A DNA stretch of 18,559 nt from Veillonella sp. (GCA_018367495.1 JAGZGB010000032.1:1-18559), one strand, 5' to 3'. Shown: positions 1-7,898, counted from the stretch's first letter. Translations and numbers: made by a program. The notes: a model not told the origin generated them from the letters alone.

Positions 1-372
1 GGCAGATTGTGTGCCACCTTTGAAAGCTGGAAACGGCAGTGTATAGGAAAGCCCGCCCTTATCAGTATGCATATGGACTTCGGTTACAGCATTATATTGG
101 GCATGCCACATAGAATAGTTTAAATTTCTACGCTGCTCAGCATTCATCTCATCAACACGATATAGCAATCTAGCCGCATCACTAACCTCCGCAACACTAG
201 TAGCATTATAGATTCGTTCATTAAGAATACTATCCATCAAATCATTCTTATAAAAATCAGCACTAGAATGCTTAGATTTTGCATTATACCCAGGCAACTC
301 ATTAGCATTGCTACAACCACTCAAACACAACACAGCAATCAGACCACCGAATAACAAAGATTTTCTAAACAT
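1..372 (-). CDS. Lipoprotein of unknown function, 5' part (gene runs off the left edge)
   Basis: The reading frame starts at ATG 372-370 and stays open for 124 codons to the window edge, so the C-terminus is missing. The N-terminus is a classic lipoprotein signal: Arg-Lys at residues 3-4, a hydrophobic stretch, then the lipobox LSGC followed by Ser-Asn. This predicts lipidation on Cys and anchoring to a membrane. A strong ribosome binding site (GAGGAG, about 376-383) sits just upstream and supports the start. After the lipobox the chain is polar and shows no domain that I recognise. It lies downstream of the secreted-protein gene at 498-1595 on the same strand, but a hairpin terminator at 446-490 separates them, so it probably has its own promoter. 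Function unknown; the lipoprotein call is well supported. Confidence 0.8.
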   Translation of the reverse strand, partial: MFRKSLLFGGLIAVLCLSGCSNANELPGYNAKSKHSSADFYKNDLMDSILNERIYNATSVAEVSDAARLLYRVDEMNAEQRRNLNYSMWHAQYNAVTEVHMHTDKGGLSYTLPFPAFKGGTQSA

Positions 373-445
373 AAACTCTCCTCAATACTCACTAACTATA
401 TTTTGTATATTGTAATGTACTTATATAGTAATAAAATGATAACAA

Positions 446-490
446 AAGAGGTTCCTACTATCACAGAAATGATAAGAGAAACCTCTTTAT
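446..490 (-). terminator. Rho-independent terminator after the secreted-protein gene
   Basis: Arms AAAGAGGTT (446-455 region) and AACCTCTTT (480-489 region) pair. A second small stem, TATCA/TGATA, lies inside the loop. Read on the minus strand, the hairpin begins a few bases after the stop codon at 498 and is followed by a T-rich stretch. Confidence 0.65.
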
Positions 491-497
491 TATTATC

Positions 498-1595
498 CTA
501 TTTCAATGTTTCTGGAACTTTGCCATTAAGCCATGCTGGTTTTTTAATATATTCATTTAAATTTTTAAAATCTAAGTATTCTAACATATTACGTAATTGC
601 ATATGTGTATATGGAGCTTTCCCATCAATGTACTCGATAGTAATATAATACAAATGCATTTTATCAAAGTAGGCCTGAGATAATACAGATAATTTATTTG
701 GATTATATTGATCAATTAAAAGACCTGGACGTCCATTATTCCATACAGTGGCATATTGTCTAGGTCTATCATCTGGCGCATATGGTGTATATCTAGAGTT
801 CTCAAAATTACTAATAACGCCTTTAAAATTATAAAAATCATCCTTTGGATACACATTCTTAGTTTTATCTACAAATATAATTAAATTTTGATCTCTATAA
901 ATTTTTCTATCAAAGCTACCATACTTAACTATATCACTATCCAATTTTGCAGAATTAGGCACCTTATATATTAAATTCGCCCAGCTTTCACTATGACTAT
1001 AAGCATCTAAACCATCTATACTTTGCATTGATGGCAATACATAATTAGCCATTAAAGACTCTCTAGTAAGGCTTAAATCTGAGGACTTGTTAACTCGTAT
1101 ATACCCAGCAGTATATTCACGGTCTTTTTGACTAGAAAATCTTGTACCAATAAAATATGTTGTCCCTAGCCGTTCATCGCTCGTAATGGCCCAAATACCT
1201 TTATCAACCTTTGGATATAGAAACTCACCATTCTTATCATCAGATATGATGTGGTCTGGAGTACTTTGCTGAGCCTTATACAACAGAACACCATTTTCAG
1301 TAGATATAATCCCAGACCCTCTATTGTTTTTTCCTTCTTCAAGCTTATACTGACCACCTAAACTACGCTCAGGAGCAGTAAATTTATAACGATTCTTACT
1401 ATCATGGACTAATACAACAGTAGACTCTTGTTGCTGTCCACCCGTAGTATATATCTCATATGCATTTTCAGGAATGCTTGTATCAGCACCAGGTAAAGGT
1501 CGATTCCCCGCTGGGACTTGGACATCTACTGCATGAGTATTTATGGTGAAAGCTAGGGCTAAGAAGGTCATTAGGGAAATAACTTTTATTCTCAC
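498..1595 (-). CDS. Secreted protein of unknown function, paralogous to the gene at the right edge
   Basis: I chose the GTG at 1595 because AGGAGT (1603-1608) lies 7 bases upstream and the product then begins with a typical signal peptide. That peptide has Arg2/Lys4, a hydrophobic core, and a T-H-A cleavage motif ending at residue 22. An upstream ATG at 1655 would add 20 residues that spoil the signal peptide. The mature chain is about 343 residues, mostly polar, with no transmembrane segment and no family that I recognise. Its C-terminal third contains QYATVWNN followed by a long beta/alpha stretch ending near EYLDFKNLNEY. The gene at 18061-18559 has QFATVWND followed by a similar stretch ending QYVDTNNNKDY, at matching spacing. 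The two are likely paralogues acting outside the cytoplasm. A hairpin terminator follows the stop. Confidence 0.8.
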   Translation of the reverse strand: MRIKVISLMTFLALAFTINTHAVDVQVPAGNRPLPGADTSIPENAYEIYTTGGQQQESTVVLVHDSKNRYKFTAPERSLGGQYKLEEGKNNRGSGIISTENGVLLYKAQQSTPDHIISDDKNGEFLYPKVDKGIWAITSDERLGTTYFIGTRFSSQKDREYTAGYIRVNKSSDLSLTRESLMANYVLPSMQSIDGLDAYSHSESWANLIYKVPNSAKLDSDIVKYGSFDRKIYRDQNLIIFVDKTKNVYPKDDFYNFKGVISNFENSRYTPYAPDDRPRQYATVWNNGRPGLLIDQYNPNKLSVLSQAYFDKMHLYYITIEYIDGKAPYTHMQLRNMLEYLDFKNLNEYIKKPAWLNGKVPETLK

Positions 1596-1716
1596 AGATA
1601 ATACTCCTATAAGTGAATATCTATACAGAGAGAGATTAATTAACAAAAAAAACAATATATGTAATAAAATATATCATCCCGCATTGTATTTTACTCATTA
1701 TATCATGAATAATATA

Positions 1717-1836
1717 TTAGTCTTTTTTATTCATGCGTCTTCGTCTTCTATTCTTCAACTCACTCTTCACATCATATGGATCATCATTTTTCCTAAATAA
1801 TAATATTAAAATCATAATCAATAATAGCCCTGTCAT
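1717..1836 (-). CDS. Small membrane peptide, 39 residues (probable)
   Basis: This short frame starts at ATG 1836-1834 with an AAGAGG ribosome binding site 6 bases upstream. The N-terminal 14 residues are almost wholly hydrophobic (MTGLLLIMILILLF), enough for a single membrane span. The tail is strongly charged, with KNDDPYDVKSE and then a run of five arginines. The arrangement is N-out or hairpin-like with a basic cytoplasmic tail. It lies between the mrr gene and the secreted-protein gene, on the same strand as both. No family is recognised. Small hydrophobic-plus-basic peptides can be toxin-like or membrane adaptors, but nothing here proves either. The good ribosome binding site is the main reason to call it. 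Confidence 0.5.
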   Translation of the reverse strand: MTGLLLIMILILLFRKNDDPYDVKSELKNRRRRRMNKKD

Positions 1837-1890
1837 AACATGCCTCTTAATCTAAATCTATGTAGATAATATTATATGTGTTTTAAAAAT

Positions 1891-2805
1891 TTATTCATCT
1901 AGATAAAAATCATCTAATACATAAGTGGTAACAGGTGTAATATAAAGTCTATATTTAATTACTAAGTTAACCAACTCACTACCATCAATCAGCGTAATAG
2001 GCTTACCTTCTGATGCCGCTTTACGAGCCTGTTCAGTAAAAAGATTATTAGTAATAAAGACACCATAATCAGCTTGAAATTTACTCATGGCACCAAGGAA
2101 TTGATTAATTTCAGGCTCTCCAACTTTATTAGAATTATACCTTTTACATTGAATAACAACTCTCGTAGTTCTGAAATCGTCATCATCTCGATGGTATCCA
2201 TATCCATCAATACCACCATCATTAGAGATATTAACTCCTTTTTCAGTAAACTTAACTCCCATTTTAGTAAGTAAGGCTCTTGCAAATTGTTCAAATTTTG
2301 CTGGTGACATATTAGCTATAGCTTGTTGTAACTCGGTTTTAAAATCATCTACTGGATCTTTATCAGCTACAATCTCATCTTCATTTTCCTCTTCCGCTTC
2401 AGAAAGGTTATCTTTTTTTATTTTTTTCTTTGATCGACTTGCCTCCCAATAAGCCTTAGCTTTATCCCTAATATCAGTCTCCACATCCAATGTCATAATA
2501 TTAACCGCAAGCCCCTGTTGAGTTAAAGTTATTTGTGGATTATATCGCTCATAAGAAAGTAATTTTACATAGTCTAATTCTTTAATCGCAAAATTAAACT
2601 TAAAGTCAAACTTTTTATACTGATTTCCCGTTTTCTTAGAGGTATAAAGCTTTTGTTCAAATTCAGCAATTCGCTCATCTACATCACAGATTCTTTCGCG
2701 AATCTCAGCTCTATCTAGTTAACCACCTGCTTCTTGTAGAACCTTTAAAATCGGCTTAATTAAAAATGATATTTGTTGCTCTGAATCTAATGTGTCAAAA
2801 TACAT
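1891..2805 (-). pseudogene. mrr: Mrr-type restriction endonuclease with an in-frame stop at codon 29
   Basis: A continuous frame of 304 codons starts at ATG 2805 (AAGGA upstream) and is interrupted only by TAA at 2719-2721, within ...GG-stop-LDRAEIRER.... Removing that stop gives a normal Mrr layout: a winged-helix-like N-terminal region, a charged linker (about residues 125-150), and a C-terminal Mrr catalytic domain. That domain starts MSPAKFEQFARALL (with Glu172), followed by GGIDG (Asp200) and VVIQCKR (Gln219, Lys221). This is the D...QxK version of the PD-(D/E)xK nuclease fold. Mrr enzymes cut modified DNA. The intact 201-codon part (ATG at 2496) retains the whole nuclease domain, so a truncated product is conceivable, but no good ribosome binding site precedes it. 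It sits 62 bp downstream of the OLD gene, probably in one operon. The stop could be a real nonsense mutation or a sequencing error. Confidence 0.8.
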
Positions 2806-2867
2806 AATAATTTATTCCTTTTAGTATTTACTATCCAAAATATTATATTTAAAGTTAATCTTAAAAA

Positions 2868-4556
2868 TTAATCTATCATCCGTTCAATACTAAATGCTAA
2901 GGATCTAATAGGATTTAACTTTACATCAATAAATATTGAATCTAAATCTGTAATATTATCTGGAATTAAGTTTGCAATAGCAATCTTTATTTGATTTTTT
3001 AATTCTTCAGTAAGATGAGTTCCTTCTACTAAAGCTAAGGACTTTAGTCTCTTACTCCATTTAAAGTCACTAGAAAAAACTTGATTATCAATATTCAAAT
3101 GAAACTCATTTAATAGTAAATCTTTATAAAAATTTGGCTTAATTATATCCTCTAGCTCAGATTCATTACCACCCGGGCCACCAATAAATTTTATATTTTC
3201 TTGTGAAATCAAATGTTTATTAACAGCTTTCTCAGTAGCCTCTTTACCAGCACAATCATTATCTATTGCTACCATAACCTTACACATAGACTGATTAAAC
3301 TCATTTAAATAATGACTCAAATTAGAAGCACTACCCATATGTTTAATAACAAAATGATTATTATTTAATGAACTCTTAATTTTAGGACTTAGAGATGATA
3401 ATATTTTCCTTAATATAATTTGATCAGTATGACCCTCTACTAATAAAATATTAGATGTATTTTGTAAATTATCTTCAGGCATTACACCAAGAATATCTCT
3501 TACATCTTCAATACCATGTGCCACATGAGCTTTCCCCGAATCGACTATAACATTACTCTTCATATTATTACGTTGAACAAAAAGGGGGTTATGTGTTGTA
3601 ATAATTACTTGACTCGTAATAGAAATTTCATGTATTACCTCAACTAAGCTATGTATCGCTTCAGAGTGTAAATGTGACTCAGGTTCTTCAATTGCAACAA
3701 TTGATGCACCTTTAAACCCCTTCAAATCTTTTAATATTGCTAATGCTACTAAACTTTTAATTCCTTCCCCTTTATAATTCAAATCCGTTTCAACACCATC
3801 GTCTATAAAAAATTTAATATTACGTGACAAGTTATTATTAATATATCGTCGTGTATTAAAATCAATTCTGACTGAATTTAAGTTAGGTAAAAATCTACGT
3901 AATGAAGGGTATAATTCAGAAGCAATATCATCAACTACTTCAGATTGTATCTCCTCAATGGTTTGTAGTGCCTCTAAATATTTCTCACTTTTCCTTGCTG
4001 AAAATATTCGTTGTCCAACAATATTTTTTAATACCTCCATAGTCATTTCTTCAGTCCTAACAGCTGCTATATAATTAAATTTTAACCGACTTGATATAAA
4101 TTTTGCTATATTTATACTTTTCTTTTTATAGGAACCACCATGTTGTTTTTTCACTTCAATTTGAGCATCATTTGTATAATCATAAGTTATTTCTATAGGT
4201 ATTATTCCATTTCCTCTTAATTTTAATTCATTATAAAATTCATCTATTTCAGTATTATCTAATTCAAATTCTAAAATAAAAGTTGATTTTTTTGCACGGC
4301 GTTTATCCTTAATATGTAATGGAAAATCACGTTCCCAATTATAATCAAGTTGTCTAGTAAAATAGCGATTATAACGAATACTTTCTTCAGATTCCCCATA
4401 ATAAAGTAAAGTATCCATTGCAAGCTGTAATGCCTTTAATAGATTAGATTTTCCTTCATTATTTTTACCTACAAGTACCGTAAAATCCTGAAGGATAATA
4501 TTACTAGTCCTAGTAATACTTCGATAATTGGTTACCGAAAATTTTTTCAATTTCAT
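2868..4556 (-). CDS. OLD-family ATP-dependent endonuclease (AAA ATPase plus TOPRIM)
   Basis: I start at ATG 4556 because GGAG lies 6 bases upstream; an ATG four codons earlier has no ribosome binding site. The 562-residue product begins like SMC/RecF-type ATPases, with Walker A GKNNEGKS at 30-37. It then has a long helical region, a signature-like stretch around NYKGEGIKSL, Walker B/D-loop AIEEPESHLH (Glu290-Glu291), and the H-loop TTHNP. A TOPRIM nuclease domain follows: LLVEGHTD with Glu374, AIDND with Asp432 and Asp434, and an SELED acidic motif. This is the layout of P2 OLD and GajA. In Gabija the partner is a UvrD-like helicase; none is present here, and the next gene is an Mrr nuclease instead. 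The probable role is phage or plasmid defence by DNA cleavage. It is unusually AT-rich, which suggests transfer. Confidence 0.88.
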   Translation of the reverse strand: MKLKKFSVTNYRSITRTSNIILQDFTVLVGKNNEGKSNLLKALQLAMDTLLYYGESEESIRYNRYFTRQLDYNWERDFPLHIKDKRRAKKSTFILEFELDNTEIDEFYNELKLRGNGIIPIEITYDYTNDAQIEVKKQHGGSYKKKSINIAKFISSRLKFNYIAAVRTEEMTMEVLKNIVGQRIFSARKSEKYLEALQTIEEIQSEVVDDIASELYPSLRRFLPNLNSVRIDFNTRRYINNNLSRNIKFFIDDGVETDLNYKGEGIKSLVALAILKDLKGFKGASIVAIEEPESHLHSEAIHSLVEVIHEISITSQVIITTHNPLFVQRNNMKSNVIVDSGKAHVAHGIEDVRDILGVMPEDNLQNTSNILLVEGHTDQIILRKILSSLSPKIKSSLNNNHFVIKHMGSASNLSHYLNEFNQSMCKVMVAIDNDCAGKEATEKAVNKHLISQENIKFIGGPGGNESELEDIIKPNFYKDLLLNEFHLNIDNQVFSSDFKWSKRLKSLALVEGTHLTEELKNQIKIAIANLIPDNITDLDSIFIDVKLNPIRSLAFSIERMID

Positions 4557-4582
4557 ATTATACTCCATTTATTAAAGTTTTA

Positions 4583-4611
4583 ATCATAAATGATACTCTA
4601 AGAATGTACAA
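4583..4611 (-). promoter_or_regulatory. Predicted sigma-A promoter for the OLD/mrr operon
   Basis: On the minus strand TTGTAC (4606-4611) is followed 17 bases later by TATGAT (4583-4588), which is 27 bases before the chosen start codon. The -35 box lies inside the left end of the IS21-like element while the -10 box is in the flank, making this a hybrid promoter. Predicted by eye only. Confidence 0.5.
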
Positions 4612-4619
4612 AATGATGA

Positions 4620-4633
4620 TATAAGAATGTACA
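4620..4633 (+). repeat. Left inverted repeat of the IS21-like element
   Basis: TATAAGAATGTACA here is the exact reverse complement of 6247-6260. A second, slightly shorter copy lies just outside at 4600-4610. Confidence 0.7.
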
Positions 4634-4715
4634 TTTTTGATTATATCACCGATACTATAGTTGAAATAATAACAACATTCAATACGTATTCGATATTAAC
4701 AGTTCATTTACTGGA

Positions 4716-5640
4716 ATATCATTATTACACTTACCAATATTAAGATACATTCTGGAGGCTTATAATTTAGAACCCAATTATAGTTTGCTAGGTCGTGAAT
4801 TAGGCTGTGATAGACACACCATAAAATCTCATTATGAGAATGGAATGCCGGATCCACATCGTCATAAACCATCTACGATTAATAAATTTTATGACATAAT
4901 ACAGACTTTATTATCTGATGATACACTACAACAGTTCTATTACAAGCGTATTCTATGGCAATACTTGGTAGATACCCATGGACTCACGGCTATTTAACCT
5001 ACATTTCATAATTATATTTCAAAAATACCAGTGTTTGATTTTATTTTGATAGGAAACATACTATGTCTAGTACGTAGCATACTATTCATTTTAAAACCGC
5101 ACCAACTGAATAGGGCCAAGTTGATTAGAAAAAAATATTAAATTCTTATTGCATCATGGAACACACATAACTTTTAATATATTGTTGATGACATTAGGCT
5201 ATTCTCGATACAAATTAGCAAAGGTCACTTTCGATAGAACTACCGAAATCCTACAAGATACTTTGATAGAATTTCTTGAACAATTACAAAGTATTCCTCA
5301 TGCACTATTAACAGATAATATGAATGCTGTGCTGGTGTAACTAAGACCATCTATTTCTCAATCTACAAGACAAATACCATTTGTACTGCTTGCAAAAGAA
5401 AAGGAATCTCTTCCCCCACTACCAACAAAAGTGATAAGAAATTACTACCACATAAATCACCCCAAAAACTAAATTTTTAGTAAGTAACCTCATTAGCTTT
5501 CGTTGTCGCCACTATTCTATACCACCAAGATATATGTCCAAATCTATGCCCTTAAAGGCCATAGATAAGATACTACACATATATAATAACACAGTATCCA
5601 TTAAGTGGTTAGAAGGTTAACTATTTGCATTCTCATTATA
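4716..5640 (+). pseudogene. istA: Broken IstA transposase
   Basis: Three pieces of IstA are readable in different frames. The first (about 4716-4997) has the helix-turn-helix LGRELGCDRHTIKSHYENG and continues to a stop at 4995. The second (5149-5340) covers part of the DDE core, ending in IPHALLTDNMNAV, where the Asp is the usual second catalytic acid. The region carrying the first catalytic Asp is degraded. The third (about 5500-5630) resembles the C-terminal IstA segment, with SIPPRYMSK and then an IYNNTVSI-like strand. Several frame changes and stops separate them, so no active transposase can be made. It lies inside the IS ends, upstream of the istB remnant. Confidence 0.75.
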
Positions 5641-5689
5641 AGGCACAATTGCAGAAAACAATTCTTTATCTAAGTTCTGAAGATGTGAA

Positions 5690-6245
5690 AGCTAAAGTAA
5701 AATCTAATTTTGAGAAAATACGAGCTATCTATGACACTACAAACTAATTACCAACGATTACAAGACAATTTAGCGTCATTGAGATTTATAGAATAAGCTG
5801 AAAATCTTTTATTTCTTGGTCCTAGCAAGGCTGGAAAATACATTTTTCTATATCACTTGATATTAAAAGTTCACGTAATAGGCAAAGCACCTATTTTATT
5901 AAATACCCTGATTTCATCCAAAACCTAAAAAACACAAAGGATGAAGAAAGATTAGAAACTCTGCCCAAAAATTATGCACGTTACCAATTACTCCACATTG
6001 ATGAAATCGGCTATTTACCAATACAACCTGGTAATACTAACTTGCTATTTCAAATTATTTATAGCCGATATGAAAAGCAAAGTGCCATCATAACGTCTAA
6101 CATTAATTTTGATAAGCGAGCCACTATTTTACATGATAAGCGATTAGCTAATGCTATTGTTTATCATGTATTTCACCATACACATGTAATTAACATAACT
6201 GGAGATTCATACCGGTTACGGAACCATCTGCAGCAGAAGGAGTAA
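5690..6245 (+). pseudogene. istB: Broken IstB helper ATPase
   Basis: The start reads like IstB (QRLQDNLASLRFIE) but is followed by a stop. The Walker A equivalent, LLFLGPSKAGK, has lost the usual pattern and its frame breaks right after it. From about 5900 one frame is intact through LLHIDEIGYLP (Walker B), the sensor region AIITSNINF, and the C-terminal DKRLANAIVYHVFHH stretch. It ends with TAA just before the right inverted repeat. IstB normally activates IstA in target DNA; here the nucleotide-binding site is destroyed, so it is inactive. Confidence 0.78.
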
Positions 6246-6246
6246 C

Positions 6247-6260
6247 TGTACATTCTTATA
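6247..6260 (-). repeat. Right inverted repeat of the IS21-like element
   Basis: TGTACATTCTTATA is the exact reverse complement of the left copy at 4620-4633. The TGTAAATGTAAAT-type extension continues to 6272. Confidence 0.7.
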
Positions 6261-6425
6261 TTTACATTTACAGCTATATATTGTTATTTATAAATTATTA
6301 ATCTAAAGGTTAATAAACTCCATCCCTACACTATCTTTGAAAGTGCCAGCTCATAACATATAGTAAATAATATTATATACGATAAGTTATAAAAACTTTT
6401 GAAATATATACTATTATTCATAATA

Positions 6426-6444
6426 CTTGGGAACAGCGTAAGTT
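6426..6444 (+). repeat. hsdS repeat A (WEQRKL), inverted copy
   Basis: CTTGGGAACAGCGTAAGTT on the plus strand is the perfect 19-bp inverse of 10594-10612 inside the expressed hsdS, and 18 of its bases match in inverse at 11248-11265. It opens the plus-strand silent cassette. Confidence 0.85.
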
Positions 6445-6886
6445 ATCAGAGATAACTACTTGTTTTGATAATTTAAGAGTACCAGTCACGACATCAGATA
6501 GAGTTTCAGGTAAAACTCCATATTATGGAGCAAATGGTATACAAGATTATGTCTCGGGGAATACGCATTCTGGCGAATTTGTTCTAATTGCAGAAGACGG
6601 TGCTAATGATTTAAATGACTATCCTGTTCAATATGTAAATGGAGAGATTTGGGTAAATAACCATGCACATGTGATAGCAGGCTTTAAGGAAAAATTAGAT
6701 AATAAATTTTTATCCTATGCGTTAAAAACTGTAAAAATGACAACTTTTATTGTTGGTAGTGGAAGAAGTAAATTAAATTTAAAAGCGTTGTTAGAGATTC
6801 CTATATCAATGCCTAATTATAATGAGCAGTGCTTTGTTGGAAAATTTATCGATAAGATCGATACCAATATTACCCTTCATCAGTAA
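6426..6886 (+). pseudogene. hsdS: Silent hsdS cassette X: one target-recognition domain, plus strand, no start codon
   Basis: The frame is open from 6386 but has no start codon or ribosome binding site. It enters hsdS-like sequence at WEQRKLSEITTCF and runs through a complete TRD of about 150 residues. Recognisable steps include TPYYGANGIQDYV, VLIAEDGAN, and a C-terminal conserved stretch ending GKFIDKIDTNITLHQ and a stop at 6884. The edges are repeat A (WEQRKL) and repeat B (ITLHQ), exactly as for the two domains of the expressed hsdS. It points the opposite way to the hsd operon. I read it as a storage cassette that can be placed into the expressed gene by recombination at the repeats, not as a decayed independent gene. 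Its recognition sequence cannot be predicted. Confidence 0.8.
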
Positions 6887-6898
6887 AAGCCATTTCTA
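6869..6898 (+). repeat. Repeat B (ITLHQ) plus extension, left side of the integrase
   Basis: This 30-bp stretch starts ATTACCCTTCATCAG and continues through AGCCATTTCTA. It matches the reverse complement of 7869-7898 with two mismatches, so the integrase gene is bracketed by inverted repeats. Confidence 0.85.
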
Positions 6899-6909
6899 CA
6901 AAATAAATC

Positions 6910-7836
6910 TCAAGCTAATCCAGCCATGGACCGCATCACCAGATCAATATCTCTATTTTCCATTTCCTGAATTATATGTATATAGGTTTTCTGCGTCGTC
7001 GTCATACTCGCATGACCTAAACGTCTTGCAACACTTGCAATTGACACACCTGCAAAGAGCAGTAGCGATGCATGTGTATGTCGTAATCCATGAATTGATA
7101 TAACTGGTATTTCTAATTTTTTACAATGCCGTTCTAATACACCATTTATTGTTGAATTGAATACACGACCTTTTACAAATATAGGTTTATCATCTGGTAA
7201 GCCTTTAATTAGTTCTGAAAACTTTATAATAGTTTGCCAATCAAGCTGTATTTTTCTCACTGATGATTTATTCTTTGTTGGTAAGAATCCTCCATCACCT
7301 TTATAATCCCACGTCTTATCTACAATCAATGATTGATGTGAGAAGTCAAAATCTTTTGGTGTTAATGCTAAAGCTTCTGAAAATCTCATTCCAGTTTTCG
7401 CTATTATCAATATCAACCAATCCCAATTAATTTCTGACGTCAATTTCAAATTTACTAACAATGTATGTAATTCAAACTGATTCAGATATTTGATTTTCTT
7501 AATTCTCGGTGACCTACCTTTTATAATAGCCTTTCGAGTTGGATCCCTATCAATTAAACCTTCATCCACTGCATCTAATACAGCTGCTTTTATTTGATGA
7601 TGAAAGTCCATCGTTGTTTGTCGTTCATGAACCTCCGCATAGTCATTTAACAGTTGTTGATATGATATCCTATTTAATTGTGAAAGCCTAAGTTCAGGGA
7701 CTAATCGCTTTAGCCATAGTAACGTTATCTCGTATTTTCGCATTGTTACATCACGAATAGCACCTTCTTTATATATATGTATCCATTTTTCATAATAAAT
7801 ATAAAATAGTTCGGACTTTTCCTCTATTGTTAACAT
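6910..7836 (-). CDS. Tyrosine site-specific recombinase (phage-type integrase) of the hsdS locus
   Basis: I start at ATG 7836 (GGGG about 7 bases upstream). The frame extends 11 codons further, but those codons only read the hsdS repeat (WEQRK) and are probably not part of the protein. The 308-residue product has a SAM-like N-terminal DNA-binding region (about 1-105) and a full catalytic domain. Visible catalytic residues are Arg151 in TGMRFSEAL, Lys188 or Lys190 in the TKNKSS turn, His249-x-x-Arg252 in HGLRHTHAS, His275 in RRLGHAS, and the nucleophile Tyr285 in TQKTYIHI. All are intact, so it should be active. Its ATG overlaps the stop of the hsdS cassette Y frame (TTATGTTAA). It lies between two silent hsdS cassettes and inside inverted repeats, like the recombinases of phase-variable type I systems. 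The likely role is inversion or exchange of hsdS recognition domains. A prophage origin is possible, but no other phage genes are near. Confidence 0.9.
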   Translation of the reverse strand: MLTIEEKSELFYIYYEKWIHIYKEGAIRDVTMRKYEITLLWLKRLVPELRLSQLNRISYQQLLNDYAEVHERQTTMDFHHQIKAAVLDAVDEGLIDRDPTRKAIIKGRSPRIKKIKYLNQFELHTLLVNLKLTSEINWDWLILIIAKTGMRFSEALALTPKDFDFSHQSLIVDKTWDYKGDGGFLPTKNKSSVRKIQLDWQTIIKFSELIKGLPDDKPIFVKGRVFNSTINGVLERHCKKLEIPVISIHGLRHTHASLLLFAGVSIASVARRLGHASMTTTQKTYIHIIQEMENRDIDLVMRSMAGLA

Positions 7837-7852
7837 AATTTTACCCCACCAT

Positions 7853-7866
7853 TTACGCTGTTCCCA
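7853..7866 (-). repeat. Remnant of hsdS repeat A beside the integrase start
   Basis: TTACGCTGTTCCCA matches the core of repeat A. It directly follows repeat B with only a short spacer, so it looks like the start of a further cassette whose domain is gone and whose place the integrase now occupies. Confidence 0.75.
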
Positions 7867-7868
7867 CA

Positions 7869-7898
7869 TAGAAATGGCTCTTGCTGATGAAGGGTAAT
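7869..7898 (-). repeat. Repeat B plus extension, right side of the integrase
   Basis: The reverse complement begins ATTACCCTTCATCAG and matches 6869-6898 at 28 of 30 positions, with changes at the CAAGAG/TAAAAG step. Together the two copies form inverted repeats about 970 bp apart. Confidence 0.85.

Larger units (their letters stand above)
4605..6272 (+). mobile_element. Degenerate IS21-family insertion sequence
   Basis: The element carries remnants of istA and istB in the usual order on the plus strand. A 14-bp perfect inverted repeat, TATAAGAATGTACA, lies at 4620-4633 and in reverse at 6247-6260. A further outer copy of AAGAATGTACA at 4600-4610 gives the multiple end-repeat pattern typical of IS21. 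Both edges can be drawn to begin with TGT (4605) and end with ACA (6272). The total of about 1.67 kb is shorter than usual, and both genes are broken by frameshifts and stops, so it should not move by itself. I could not identify a target-site duplication. Confidence 0.75.

Noticed and set aside
403..648. Plus-strand open frame of 81 codons
   Set aside because: It overlaps the terminator and the C-terminal coding part of the minus-strand secreted protein, has no ribosome binding site, and reads as antisense shadow.
1596..1655. Upstream ATG extending the secreted protein by 20 residues
   Set aside because: The GTG at 1595 has a well-placed AGGAGT and yields a normal signal peptide; the longer form would bury it.
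1543..1800. Plus-strand open frame of 85 codons
   Set aside because: It lies opposite the signal-peptide start of the secreted protein and the small 39-residue frame; low-complexity AT-rich product, no ribosome binding site.
2868..4556. Calling the OLD gene GajA of a Gabija system
   Set aside because: No UvrD-like GajB helicase gene is adjacent on either side; only an Mrr gene and an IS remnant are.
6261..6425. Possible gene or promoter between the IS remnant and cassette X
   Set aside because: Only AT-rich DNA with several stops; no start codon or ribosome binding site leads into cassette X, and no convincing -35/-10 pair was found.
6822..7103. Plus-strand frame of 93 codons over the end of cassette X and the integrase
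   Set aside because: Out of frame with cassette X and antisense to the conserved catalytic end of the integrase.
6910..7836. Integrase as marker of a prophage
   Set aside because: No structural, lysis or replication phage genes are nearby, and the repeats around it are hsdS sequences, so a specificity recombinase fits better.
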